Assembly: GCA_963921425.1 (NCBI GenBank)
Contig: OY992836.1
Location: 17,315,614 to 17,379,613 of the forward strand
Reading direction: 5' to 3'
DNA: 64,000 bases
DNA from: Dryas octopetala
Taxonomy: Eukaryota; Streptophyta; Magnoliopsida; Rosales; Rosaceae
The notes under the pieces were generated by a model. That model did not search any database, was not told the origin of the DNA, and was given only the letters and a program-made list of their open reading frames with translations. Positions 48,617 to 60,258 of this stretch are shown piece by piece (positions within the stretch are counted from its first letter, which is position 1; each line of letters opens with the position of its first letter). Position numbers and translations under genes: made by a program.

Positions 48617-51600
48617 TCACCGCGATGTGGGTGGATGTTCTGAAGCAGCTGACACTACATTGCTGAGTTGAACTTTTTGAGGCAGGAGATTATATTTTAT
48701 ACCAAGCTCTTCAAATATTTTCTTCAGCTCTAAGACTAGTTCTGATCTCCGGCTGTTCCTTTCTCCATAGTCCTGGAAGTTTATTGTATGATTAAGATAA
48801 AGACACATTTTCATCGTGTTCACATCCTTGATATCCTTCACCACCACACTATGCTCAGGATTCCAGTGCTCATGATTGCTCTCCAAGTACCTGAAGTTTT
48901 TAATTTTTCTCAATAATCAATCGCCATAAATTAGAGGTGTGCATGTTTGTATATAGAGTACGTGAGATAGGAACTGACAAGTATTAACAAAAATGCAAAA
49001 TTACAAGTAAATCGTTTACATTACAAAGAGAGAAGGAAAAAGGAAAAAAGGAGCTAACCACTAAAAGATACAAAAGAGATTAATAAAGCTCGACATCTGT
49101 GCTTGTTTTGATCAACTCTTGTTAGGAATATATCAGAAAAAGAAAACAATTGAGTGAAAGAAGAAAACCATGGTCAGGATTTAGTTCCCCAAGCAAAAAG
49201 TGATCCAAGGATAGCAGAATCACCCAACAAAACTTTTTTACTGATGAATTAATCAATATGAGAAACCTGTTTGCAGCTATTAAGCTCAGCAAGAGCTTAA
49301 ACTCCAATCTTGTAAGTCATGATAATGTTTGAAATAGCACCACCAGGTTCAAATAAATGCCAACTGCTAGTATATGTATATCTAGAAGAGATATTCATGA
49401 CAGTGCTACAAGCTTTACAATAAGTTGTATTTTTTGAGCTGAGAGAGCCTCTAAATATAGACTGTCATATTCAATTCCAATAAATAATTGAGAAGAATAG
49501 GATGTTGGAGTCGACATACGTTTTTATTCTGGCTTTTAGTTTCTCAACAGTCTCAATCGAGGTAGAAAAATCAACAGCAAATTCAACAGAATCACCCATC
49601 TCCTCCGGGCTCCTAAAATAGTTGCTGATGGGTTTACAAGCCAGTACTGAATTTGGATAGCATATTAGCTCCTTGTCATATCTTAAGAAGATTGTTGTCA
49701 ATATGTTCATCTCTTTAACAATCATCTGTGAGGTTTCAATGTGTCAAGTAAGGTTGTTTTAGAAGCAGTAAGGAAATTTTAGGATTACGGAATTACCTGT
49801 ACTCCATCAACAACGCAACGGTCTCCTACATCAAATGGGTGCATCACAAAGACAAATATGATGGCTTCAAACACAGTTTTAGCAGTAGTACCAAACACAA
49901 ACGCCACCAGTAAAAGCTGAGATGATATAAAGACCAGTATTTTGGTTGTCAAAAAACCCATCAGAAGTAACCAGACTATAAGGATTACAGGAAGCGAAAT
50001 CCCTGAGGCAATCCTATTCAGCTCCTCTATGGCTGTTTGATCATCATTTAAGGTAAACACCAGTAATTTGCGTTCATTGTAAAGCTTCACCTGCAAACAA
50101 GAACAATTATAAGAGTCATAAAGTGAAACCTCTTGGGGAAGGTTCTGATCTCCTATGTCAATGTTCACACCATGATAGAACTAAGATCCAACCAGAGGGT
50201 AGTTTTAAAGACTTAAGTTCTATGTGGTAGTGTTAGTATTATACAGTGTAAGTTTCACAGTACAGAAGTGTCAGATAAATACAAAATGTAACTTTTGCAG
50301 ATTGTGTGCACTCATCTGGAAAAAAGCAGATACAAAGATTACATATAGTAAAAGAATAAAGTGAATCAAATAAAGAAGTTACCAGCCAGTTCCTCAAAGA
50401 GTTTCTATTGATCTTTTTACTTGCTGCTGCTTCTTCAAGCTGAGGAAGTACAAGGTCGACCTCTTCCGTTACCAAGAAGCGCTTGAGGTCATCTTCCTCA
50501 ATATATCTAGTCCATTTAACAGATTAAAAGTTAAAATAGGAAGAGAACTGTAGATAAAAATGCAAGTCATTATAAAGCTGGAGGAATTTTTTGAAAAGAA
50601 AGAAATTCTCACTCGCTATCTTTACAGCCTACATTCTTGAAGATATGATTAGCCACGGCACTTGCGTCCAACTCCCTAGTAATCTTCTTCTCATCATAAA
50701 TACTGTCAAGTGTCTGGGAGAAGAAAGAGAACCAAGAACCCATTACACTATTAATCAACTCTTCCATAGTCCTAGAATTTTTCTCCTGAATCATTTTTTC
50801 AGGCTTTTCTACAGAATTCACCACTTCCTTCCACTTGTTTTTGTCTTTCTTCGAATTTCTCAAACTCAACTGGCTAGTCTCCGGCTGACGCCCTGAAAGG
50901 ACATGGAGAACACACTGATGAAAGATTGCTTCTTGAATCCAATTAAAGAATCTCGTGCACTGATAAGAAGAGGCTAATAACTTCACAAACCCGTTCTTCA
51001 CCAGCCATATGGCTGCTCCAATTAGAGAAGAAGCCATAGCCCTTGTAATATAATGTAGAATCCTAGAGGTTTTCCTTGACCTCTTTACCCCACGTTGAAA
51101 CAACAAAGCCCATGCCAGAAGATTGAAACCGAACCAAATAAAAACCTGCACACTTCCCTTTAACCCATGAACCAAATACAGAAACTTATATGTAGGCAGC
51201 AACTTCATTCTTACCAAGAAACCCAGAACAATATTGACAAACCATTTTGTGACCAATCTACCACCCAACACAACCAACACCATAGCACACCATTTCCATA
51301 GTTCCAATCCCCAAAACATCCTATCTTCCAACTTATCAACAGTGAAGGAAGCAATTAAAATCCCTAGAATGCACACAAATGCAACCCCCTCAATCAAGAC
51401 CCACATTTTCCACTTGTTACCGGATTTTTTACTCCCCTTTTCATCATGATCATCCACGACACCCGGTGTTCTAATCAACGGTGTTTGTGGGGTTATAGGG
51501 GCTGACCTTAGAGTGTCTGTTGGAGTAGTGGCAGTTGAGTTCAATTGGGTATTTTCTTCAGTCAACTTCACTTCACTAGGATACGCCATCCTCGGAAGCA

Positions 51601-51808
51601 TACTCGAAGTGGGACTTGGCCTTGTAATCTCTGGAGAAGCAGAGCCTGCGACTGTGGACATTGGGAGGAGGCTCTGACGCTCCGTTAGCTCAAGATTCGA
51701 GCCTCTGCTTTCATTGTTCAAACTGATATGCTCTTCTTCGGTGTCCAAAATCTGCACAACGTAATCGTTTGTTCCTCTCTTCTCCTCCACGCCTTTTCCA
51801 CCTTCCAT
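48617..51808 (-). CDS. MSL10-like: Mechanosensitive channel MSL10-like, gene A
   Basis: Five exons on the minus strand: 51808-50613, 50506-50383, 50090-49797, 49725-49520 and 48890-48617 (697 residues, frame continuous). After a long soluble N-terminus rich in Ser/Thr/Pro, six membrane segments are visible: IEGVAFVCILGILIASF, LWKWCAMVLVVLGGRLV, QVFIWFGFNLLAWALLF, MASSLIGAAIWLVKN, PVILIVWLLLMGFLTTK and LLLVAFVFGTTAKTVFEAI. The pore-lining last one leads into the family signature MHPFDVGDRCVVDGVQ and the MscS beta domain (NILTTIFLRYDKELICYPNS). Plant MSL8-10 proteins are plasma-membrane anion-preferring channels opened by membrane tension; MSL10 also triggers cell-death signalling through its N-terminus. 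The ATG two codons inside the longest frame was chosen because the upstream codon is GTG. Confidence 0.93.
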
Positions 51809-52880
51809 GCTCACTTTTCTTCTCTGTCGTCACAGTTGCACAAGATTCGTCTCCGTACTTGTTCTTCTTCCCCGGGTAGCACTTTAGAACCGCGAAATTA
51901 ACAAACAATATGTAACCCGAAAAAAAAAATATATAATATCAATTGACTTGATGTCTTGATTATAAAATTTAGAACATGATAGATGCCATACAGCTAGTAC
52001 CATCCTCGTATTGTAATTTCTGATGTTATTGTAAAGAGAAAGTCTTGCATGCTAGAAAAAAAAAAAAAAAAATTATATATATATATAATTGGTCTCACAA
52101 TATAAAAACTAGATCGTCTTAATAAGTTTGAGGGGAGGGGAACACTGAATGTTATAATACATCTGTGCATGATCCTAGGATATTTTTATAACGTTTGTTA
52201 TATATACCATATATAAGATGCCCCACAGACTTCAGCAAAAATATAAAAAGACCGATTATACAATACATGTGAGGAAAATATTACAATATAGAGAATAATT
52301 TATCTGTTCTCATAATAGAGACATGTGGTATCACACTTAAAAATAAAGAGAAAAAAAAAAAACTTTTTTTAATAATTAAGAAATAGAAGGAGAAATACCA
52401 CGTGTCCCTACATGATAGATACATGTAAGTTCTTCTCAATAATATAGCTTATATAATCTTATAATGTTTGTACCATAGCATGTGTTGTTATATCGGTGTT
52501 ACTTTAATTACTATCCTATAATATAGTTATATAAAGAAGACTTCACAAAAAAAAGAAAAAGACGATTGACTATAAAAAATATAGGCCACTGATCAAATCA
52601 TGCAAGTATGCAACTGGAATTTACAACAAAAATAATAATGCAACCAGAAATTAACAACTTTATTTTTTGTTTTTTGTTTTTTCTGAGAGGGAATTATCAA
52701 CTACTTTCTGTATTTGACGTTAATGGTTAATTTATCATAGAACATTGCATGGGCTGGTAGCCCTGTGAAATACAAACAGAGAATAAAACAGTCGCTGGCT
52801 AGTGGCTTTTCTTTGCAAAGAGATAGAGAGAACAAAACGACGACGTGTCCATACTGATCCCGGTTGCCTCAGCTGGTTCG
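51809..52880. other. MSL gene A upstream region
   Basis: Promoter side of gene A; no gene. The part from 52640 to 52790 (TTTGACGTTAATGGTTA, ACATTGCATGGGCTGGT) recurs upstream of gene B at 58400-58530, so the duplication unit also included the promoter. Confidence 0.55.
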
Positions 52881-52883
52881 TTA

Positions 52884-53291
52884 GAGCATGTACATTGACA
52901 GGCCAAAAGCCAGGCTAAAGGTAAGATTTAGCCTAAAATGTAAAAAAATCTATACACTGCTGGGTCAAACTTGCCAAGATTTTGAACTAAATTTGGCCCA
53001 TGTATCTTTCTTTTGCATGCACAAAAGCCAAGTATCAGTGGAGCCCGCATGAGAAAAGGTGGATATAGTGGTTTCCATGTCGTGCAAATATTGGAGAGCA
53101 AGGGAGTGGCGGGACCCGTCCGTTCTTCACATGGAGGACAAGGACTGGCTCACCTTCGCATGTTTTTATTTTTACCTTCATGTTTTTTTGATTAATAATT
53201 AGCTCAGCTAATTAGATGATGACATGTGGCTCAATCAATTAATAAATTAAATAGATTGTCTTTAGCTTTAGCTTTAGCATTGTACATGCTC
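52884..53291. mobile_element. PIF/Harbinger-type MITE 1 of an adjacent pair
   Basis: Terminal GAGCATGTACA and its complement TGTACATGCTC, flanked by TTA on both sides (52881-52883, 53292-53294). 408 bp, no transposase. A 60-codon frame inside (53013-53195) is not considered a gene. Confidence 0.75.
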
Positions 53292-53294
53292 TTA

Positions 53295-54051
53295 GGCCAT
53301 CCACAGTGGTGAGAGTAAGAGTGAGAGTTGAGAGTAATGTAATTGTACCTAATTAAATTAAGCTTAAATTAGATTAAATTATAGGTGTGAATGCTCAATA
53401 TTTAAATTAAGTCTAGTAATGCAAGCGTGAATGCTCAATATTTAAATATTTTCTGAATTTTTAAATATTTTTTCTAAATTTTTCTATATTTTTTTAGTAT
53501 TTTTCAATTTATTTATAAAGGTAAATTAATGTGGACCATTGATCTCCAATTGATATATCAAACGGAGAGCCCAAAACTTGCCACGTGTCATAGGCGGTAT
53601 ATATATCTATATATTTTAATAATGTATAACGGTTATTTAATGTGGACTGTTGATCTCCAACAGTTCGAAAATCATAGCCGTCCGTGAGCTACACACTCGT
53701 GTGGGGGGAGTGTAGTAGACAAAGTCTGCAGTAAACAGTAGCATGTCAGCTACTTTTCTTTTAATTTATGTTTTTCAAAAACACCCCTTCATTTTCTTTG
53801 AATTCCAACTCACACAATCAACTTTTTATTTTGTGCAAAGGGTGAGGCAGAGTTTTAGCATGTTATGGGGCCCACAAAAATAAAAATTTCACAAACTCTC
53901 ACTCTCAGCCGGTGCTTCATCTCGCCCTCAACTCATAACTCTCACTCACTCTCACACTCAACCCTCCGGCCCACTGTACATAATTTAATATCTTTCTTTT
54001 AACTCTCACACACTCTCACTCTCAAGTTCACCCTCGCTGCTGTGGAAGGCC
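53295..54051. mobile_element. PIF/Harbinger-type MITE 2, directly abutting MITE 1
   Basis: Starts GGCCATCCACAGTGG, then GAGAGT repeats; ends with the complement (CTGTGGAAGGCC) preceded by CTCTCACTCTC repeats. TTA flanks both sides (53292-53294, 54052-54054). The interior has repeated TGAATGCTCAATATTTAAAT and a doubled TTGATCTCCAA motif. 757 bp, no coding sequence. Confidence 0.75.
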
Positions 54052-54054
54052 TTA

Positions 54055-54835
54055 GATAGGAGTAAGACTTTGTTTCCACTTTCCAGTTGGGTCTAGAGAA
54101 TAGGAAGCAAGAAAACTTGGTGGTCTAGGACACGTACATGGCCACAGGCCCAGAGATTGACTGCTACTCGTGGACGGCCCACATTTGGTATATGTCCACT
54201 AGAATTTGGGTCCAATATATCACAACAATAAAATTGCAAAAAAAAAAAAATCGTGTATGAATTAATTTTTTTTATTTATTGAAAATAAAAATATAAAAAA
54301 TTGTTAAGTGAGTTCTAGTTTTTCTAGGATTACTATTACTTGTTGTATTATTTTTCAAAACCTAGATTTTGACAAAAATTGTATGTATTTGTGAGATGAG
54401 AAAGAAGGAGGTGTCTATTTAGGGGAATGAGACCAGCATTGTTCCAAATTAGATATCATCTCTCTGCATGTTGCAAATTGTTTTCAGCTCTCCGAAACCA
54501 CGATGTAACAAACCATCAAGTAATAGTAAATACCATAACCACAAGGAAATAGAAGGGTATGCTTCCCACTGCCTTTGCTAACAAAATGCAGAGTTATATT
54601 AGCATGAAGATGATGTTAGGCACTTCAGATTATGAAAAACTCTCATGACCAAAAAAAAATTCTTTCTTATTTTAGGTATTTGATCATCAATTTTCATAGG
54701 ATCTTTTTCCACAATCATGAAATTGAGGATTGGACTGAAACTCTTAGTGCAAGCCATCACACAAGGCTGATTTGTTAGTGTAAAAGAAGAAAGGCACATA
54801 GCTGCAGCTAAGAGAATTTTTGCACAAAGAAATGA
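54055..54835. other. Duplicated spacer and MSL gene B 3' region
   Basis: 54065-54240 (GTTGGGTCTAGAGAATAGGA, GGCCCAGAGATTGACTGCTA, GGGTCCAATATATCACAA) recurs at 59595-59745. 54256-54450 resembles the loop and right arm of the foldback element at 4650-4826 (TGTATGAATTAATTTTT, TGTGAGATGAGA, GGAGGTG) and is probably a worn copy. 54500-54800 matches the gene A 3' flank. Confidence 0.6.
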
Positions 54836-57800
54836 TCACCGCAATGGGGGTGACCCGACATAGCTGAGTTGAACTTGTTGAGGCAGGAGCTGATATGTTA
54901 TATCAAGCTCTTCAAATAGTTTCTTCAGCTCTAAGACTAGCTCAGACCTCCGGCTGTTCTTGTCTCCATAGTTCTGAAAGTTTATGGTATGCGTAAGATA
55001 AAGACCCATTTTCATCTTGTTCACATCCTCAATATCATTAACCAACACACTATGCCCAGGTTTCCAGTGCTCAGGCTTGCTCTCCAAGTACCTGAAGTTT
55101 TTAATTTTTCTCAATAATTAATCTCCATAAATAAGAGGTGTGCATGTCTGTATATAGAGTATGTGAGATGGGAACTGAGAAGTATTAACAGAAATGCAAA
55201 ATTACAAGTAAATCATTTACATAACCAAGAGAGAGAAAAAAAAAAAAAAAAGGAAGAAAGGAGCTAACAATTAAAAGATACAAAAGAGATTAATAAAACT
55301 CCACTACTGCGCTTGTTTTGTTCAACTCTTTTTATGAATATTTCAGTAAAAGAAAACAGTTGATTGAAAGAAGAAAACCATGCTCAGGATTTAGTTATCC
55401 TAGAATAGCAAAATCACCCAACAAAACTTTTTTACTGATGAATAAATCAATATGAGAAACCTATTGCAGCTATTAAGCTCATTGCATGATCCTATCTGTT
55501 CCAGATCCTAAACTCCATTCTCGTATGTCATGATAATGTTTGAAATAGCACCACCAGGTTCAAATTAATATCAACTGCTAGTAAATATATATCTAGAAGA
55601 GAGATTCATGACAGTGCTACAAGCTTTACAATAAGTTGGGTTTTTTGAGCTGAGAGAGCCTCTAAATATAGACTGTGATATTCAATTCAAATAAATAATT
55701 GAGAAGAATAGGAAGTTGGAGTCAGCATACCTTTTTATTCCGGCTTTTAGAGCCACAATAGCATCAATCTTCGTAGAAACATCAACAGCAAATTCAACAG
55801 AATCACCCATCTCCGGTGGGCTCCTATAAAAGTTGCTGATGGGTTTAGAAGCCAGTAATGAATTTGGATAGGATATCATCTCGTTGTCATATCTTAAGAA
55901 GATCGTTGTCAATATGTTCATCTCGTCAACAATCATCTGTCAGATTTCAATGTGTCAAGTAAGGTTGTTTTAGTAGCAGTAAAGGGATTTTAGGATTATG
56001 AAGTTACCTGTACTCCATCAACAACGCAACGGTCTCCTACATCAAAAGGGTGCGTCACAAAGACAAAAATGATGGCTTCAAACACAGTTTTAGCAGTATT
56101 GCCAAACACAAACGCCACCAGTACCAGCTGAGATGATATAAAGACCAGCGTGTTGGTTGTCAAAAATCCCATCAGAAGTAACCACATGATAAGGATCACA
56201 GGAAGCAAAACCGCTGAGGCAAGCCTATTCAGTTCCTCTATGGCTGTTTTTGTATCATTTAAGGAACGCACCAGTGATTTGCGTTCAAGGTAAACCTTCA
56301 CCTGCAAACAAGAACAATTTTTTAAGAGTCATAAAGTGAAACCTCTTGGGGAAGGTTCTGAATTCCAATGTCAACGCTCACAACATAATACAATTAAAAT
56401 CCTACCAGAGGTTAGTTTTAAATATTTAAGTTATATGTGACAACTGGATGTCACAACATGCACTTAAAATTAATGTAGTTTGTAGTAGTATTATACAGCC
56501 TAAGTTTCACAGTACAGCAGTGTAAGTTATATACAAAATGCAACTTTCGCAGATTGTATACACTCATCTGAAAAAAGCAGATACAAAGATTACATATAAT
56601 AAAAGAATAAAGTGAATCAAATAAAGAAGTTACCAGCCACTGCTTCAAAGATGTTTTTTCGATCTTTCTACTTACTGCTGCTCCTTCAAACAGAGAAAAT
56701 ACATGGTCGACGTCCTCCTTTTTCATGAAGTTCAAGAGGTCAGCTTCCTCAATATACCCAGTCCTTTTAACAAATTAAAAGTGAAATAGCGAGAGAGTTT
56801 CAGATAAAAATGTAAGTCATCAAGATTAAAGGTTGGAGGAATTTTTGTAAAAGAAAGAAATTCTCACTTGCTATTTGCACACTTGGCTACTTTCTGGAAT
56901 ATTTTATATGCCACAGCTTTTGCTTCCAAGTCACTAGTAATATCCGCACCTTCCTCATCATCAATACTCTCAAGTGTGTTGGAGATGGTAGACAACCCAG
57001 AACCAGTTACCACATCAATCAACCCTTTCATGGTCCAAGCAGAAATTTGCTCTTGCTTCAATTTTTTAAGCTTTTGTACATGAACCACTTCTTCTTTGGC
57101 CCCTTCCTTCCCCTTCTTTTTGTCTTTCTTCAAAATTTTGAATCTCAACTTGCCATTACAGGCGTCATTCCCTGCCTCGTCCATCAAAAGGGTGCGGAGA
57201 ACATACTGCTTAAAGATTGCATCTTGAATCCGATCAAAGAATCTCTTGCACTGGAAAGAAGAGGCTAATAGTTTCACTAACAAGTTCTTCACTAGCCATA
57301 TGGCTGCTCCAATTAGACAAGAAGCCAGACCCCTTGTGATATAATGTAGAATCCTTGAGGTTCTCCTAGACCTCTTAACCCCATGGTCAAACAACAAAGC
57401 CCATGCTATAAGAATCAAAGCCAACCAAAAGAAAACCTGCACACTCATCTTCAACCCATAAACAAAATACAAAACCTTCTTCTTAAGCAGGAAGTTCCTT
57501 TCAATCAAGAAAACCAGAACATTAATAAACCATTCTGTGACCAATCTACCACACATGACAACCAACCCCAGAACACACCATTTCCATAGTCCCAATCCCC
57601 AAAATATCTTGTGTTCCAACTTATGAACAGTTAAGGAAGCAATTAAAAACCCAACAGTGCCCAAAAATGCAAGATACTCAATCAAGACCAACTTATTGAA
57701 CTTCTTACCGTACATTTCACGAACCTTATTATAGGCAATTTTGTATACCTCTTCATCATCATCGTCCTCACCACCCGCTGGAGTGACTTTGGTGCTTGGT

Positions 57801-58081
57801 GATGGATTGGCAATTGGCTTCAACTGGGTATTTTCTTCAGCCAAGTTCACTTCACCTGGAATATTCCGAGGCTTATTCGAAGTGGGACTTTGCTTTGTAA
57901 TCTCTGGAGAAGCAGAGCCTGCTGCGACTGTGGACATGGGTGGGCTCTGAAGCTCCGTTAGCTCAACATTGGAGCCACTGAACCCTCTCTGCGGAGACCC
58001 ATTTTGGGAATTCAGTGAAGAAATCTGCAAAACGACTTCGTTTGTTGCTTTCTTCTCCTCCACGCCTTTTCCACCTTCCAT
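54836..58081 (-). CDS. MSL10-like: Mechanosensitive channel MSL10-like, gene B
   Basis: Five exons: 58081-56868, 56763-56634, 56301-56008, 55936-55731 and 55091-54836 (699 residues). Six membrane segments as in gene A, and the MscS core THPFDVGDRCVVDGVQ, where Met before His-Pro is Thr. The acceptor of intron 1 is unusual: the AG used by genes A and C (ACTAG/TAT) reads ACTGGG here, so the site is lost, but an upstream AAAAG six bases earlier is in the same phase and adds Thr-Gly before YIEEADLL. The model uses that site. If splicing failed there, the protein would end after the fourth membrane segment. The N-terminus differs from gene A in an acidic DDDDEE stretch near residue 105. Confidence 0.88.
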
Positions 58082-58538
58082 GGTCACTTTTCTCTGTCAA
58101 TGATGATACTGGTTCTTCTTTCCGGGGTAGTACTACTTGAGCGCGAAATATTATAATATAGCCTGCATAATCTTATAAATTTATAATATTTGTATCATGC
58201 ATCATCTTCTATAGTAATATATAAGACGACTTCAGAAGAATGAAAAAGACGAAGACGACTGACTATGAAAGATATGCAATCTAATCCGAAAAGGAAAATA
58301 TATAATATAGACCACTCAAATCATCCAACTGATTGGCCAAAAAAACAAAAATCATCCAACTGGGATTGATAATAAAAGATAATGCAACTGGAAATTAACA
58401 GTTAATGTTTGATGTGACGTTAGTAGCCGAGAGGGCAGTATTAGCTACTTTCTGTATGCATTTGACGTTAATGGTTAGTTAACTTATCATATAACATTCA
58501 ACATTGCATGGGCTGGTGGCCCTGTGGAGTGTAGAGTA
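58082..58538. promoter_or_regulatory. MSL gene B upstream region, partly duplicated from gene A
   Basis: Shares the TTTGACGTTAATGGTTA and GCATGGGCTGG blocks with 52640-52790. The LTR at 58539 cuts off older upstream sequence 457 bp from the gene B ATG, so the ancestral promoter is shortened or spaced differently from that of gene A. Confidence 0.5.
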
Positions 58539-58711
58539 TGTTTGGCCTCACGTGAGTAGAGGCTGATTTCATTAATTGAAATAAGTGGCTTCTATTTGGC
58601 CACGTTGCAAAGGTGGAAAAGCTTCTCTTGGAAGCTTCCTGCTACATTCCAAAAAGGCAGCTTGCTGCCCTTTTCTTATGTTGTTGTTCCACTTGTCCGA
58701 AAATTGATAGC

Positions 58712-58744
<33 letters not shown>

Positions 58745-59147
58745 GGCAGATGCTGTCTTTGTGTGAGAGAGGAAGAAGTTGGATGTTGCCACTGCAATTC
58801 TTTGAGAGAAAATTAGAGAGAGCTTGAGTGTTCTTCCTATTTTGTTTTTCTTAAAGTGAGATTGTGAGATTGTGGTAGTAATAGTTTGAGATTGTGAGTG
58901 AGAACTCTTGTGTGATCTTGTACTCTTCTTCTTCATATAATGAAACCCTTAGACCAAAGTGGATGTAGCTCACATTGAGTGAACCACTATATATCTTGTG
59001 TCTTTATGTTTGATTGCTCTTGATTTGGGTTTGATTGTGTTGTGACCTAGAATATTTCTGAAATTTGTGGCTCTGTTGGATTTAGTTGTTATCTCTTGTT
59101 GTTCTTATTTGTTATTGATCTGGGATTAAGGGTCTAAAATCCCTACA
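58539..59147 (-). mobile_element. Solo LTR, copia-like
   Basis: A 609-bp stretch starting TGTTTGGCC and ending CCCTACA, with near-matching 5-bp flanks (GAGTA, GCGTA). It contains the GTGGATGTAGCTCACATTG and GAACCACTATATATCTTGTG sequence seen in plant Ty1/copia LTRs, preceded by a (GA)n tract. That motif order reads along the plus strand. No internal retroviral-type coding region is attached, so it is read as a solo LTR left after recombination. The superfamily assignment is from memory of such LTRs. Confidence 0.7.
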
Positions 59148-59590
59148 GCGTATAACAATAAATTACCTTTGAATTTTCCGGGAAAATAATGAACTTTCTA
59201 GAGAATCTTTCTAATATGCAATTTTTTTTTTTTTTTATTTGGTGGAATTCTAATATGTTATTCGATATAGACACAGAAAAACAATCAATGGCTTTTCTTT
59301 GTAGTACAGACACTGGTGTATGTAGTTTTTTTTTGTTTTTTGGCCATAAACAGATGGTGTATGTACTATGTAGTTCTTTCTAAAGAAAACAAGGACCAGC
59401 TTGTAAATGTGTTTGCAAAGGAGAATAATTCTTTGAAATTAGTTGAATTTTATGGGAAAGCAAGTCTGAAAAAATGGGGAAGCTGAATTAAGAAAGCAAA
59501 TAATAATGCTAGAGAGATCACATTGTATCCGAACTTATTGATCCATAGTGATAACATCTCAGTTTCTTTCTTGCTATGAACAGTGAAAGT
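59148..59590. other. Spacer between the LTR and duplicated block
   Basis: AT-rich with a T-run near 59222; no gene recognised. Confidence 0.5.
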
Positions 59591-59594
59591 TTGT

Positions 59595-59745
59595 CTCTAG
59601 TTGGGTCTAGAGAATAAGAAGGAAGAAAATTTGGTGGGCTGGGACATGTACATGGCCAGAGGCCCAGAGATTGACTGCTAGTTGTGGATGGCCCACATTG
59701 GCAAATGTCCACGATCAATTTGGGTCCAATATATCACAAGAACGA
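59595..59745. repeat. Intergenic block duplicated from 54065-54240
   Basis: Shares GTTGGGTCTAGAGAATAAGA, CATGGCCAGAGGCCCAGAGA and GGGTCCAATATATCACAA with the spacer downstream of gene B. A shorter third trace (CAGTTGGGTTTAGAGAAAGA) lies near 60112. These mark the borders of MSL tandem-duplication units. Confidence 0.8.
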
Positions 59746-59750
59746 AAACG

Positions 59751-59955
59751 CTAAAAATGACCATGTATAAATGAATTCTGAAACATTGTCGAGGCAGGAG
59801 TTGATATTTTATACCAAGCTCTTGAAACATTGATCTTGAGCTTTAAGACTAGTTCTGATCTGGAGCTGCTCGTGTCTCCATAATTCTGAAAGTTTATAGC
59901 ATGTCTTACATAAAGACCCATTATTTTGATCTTGTCCACATCATCGATATCCTAG
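59751..59955 (-). pseudogene. Orphan MSL exon-5 fragment
   Basis: The minus strand reads IDDVDKIKIMGLYVRHAINF, then QNYGDTSSSRSELVLKLKI, matching exon 5 of gene C and, less well, of genes A and B. Frame is lost after LKI, and the first third of the exon and all other exons are missing. This is a remnant of a fourth MSL copy between genes B and C. Confidence 0.85.
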
Positions 59956-60258
59956 CTTTTTCAATAACCAATCTCCATTAAATCAGATGTAAAATAGCAA
60001 TTACTGATGGCTTTTCTTTGTAGCTCACAAACTGGTGTAATGTTGGTTATCATAAGAAGTTCTCTTGGTGGCTATATAGCTGCAAATTGTTGACTGACAG
60101 CGTTTGTTTCCAGTTGGGTTTAGAGAAAGAAGCAATAAAATTTTGGCAAATAATCTTCCTCCAATTTACTTGTAAGAAGTGTATTAATGTACAATCACAG
60201 AATTAAAACTTGTGGGTGGGAAGTGTTCTAAATTAAGCAGATAAGTGAGCCGACCTAG

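Noticed and set aside
58676-58936. 86-codon minus-strand Ser/Thr-rich frame
   Set aside because: It is the (GA)n tract and surrounding LTR sequence read in reverse.
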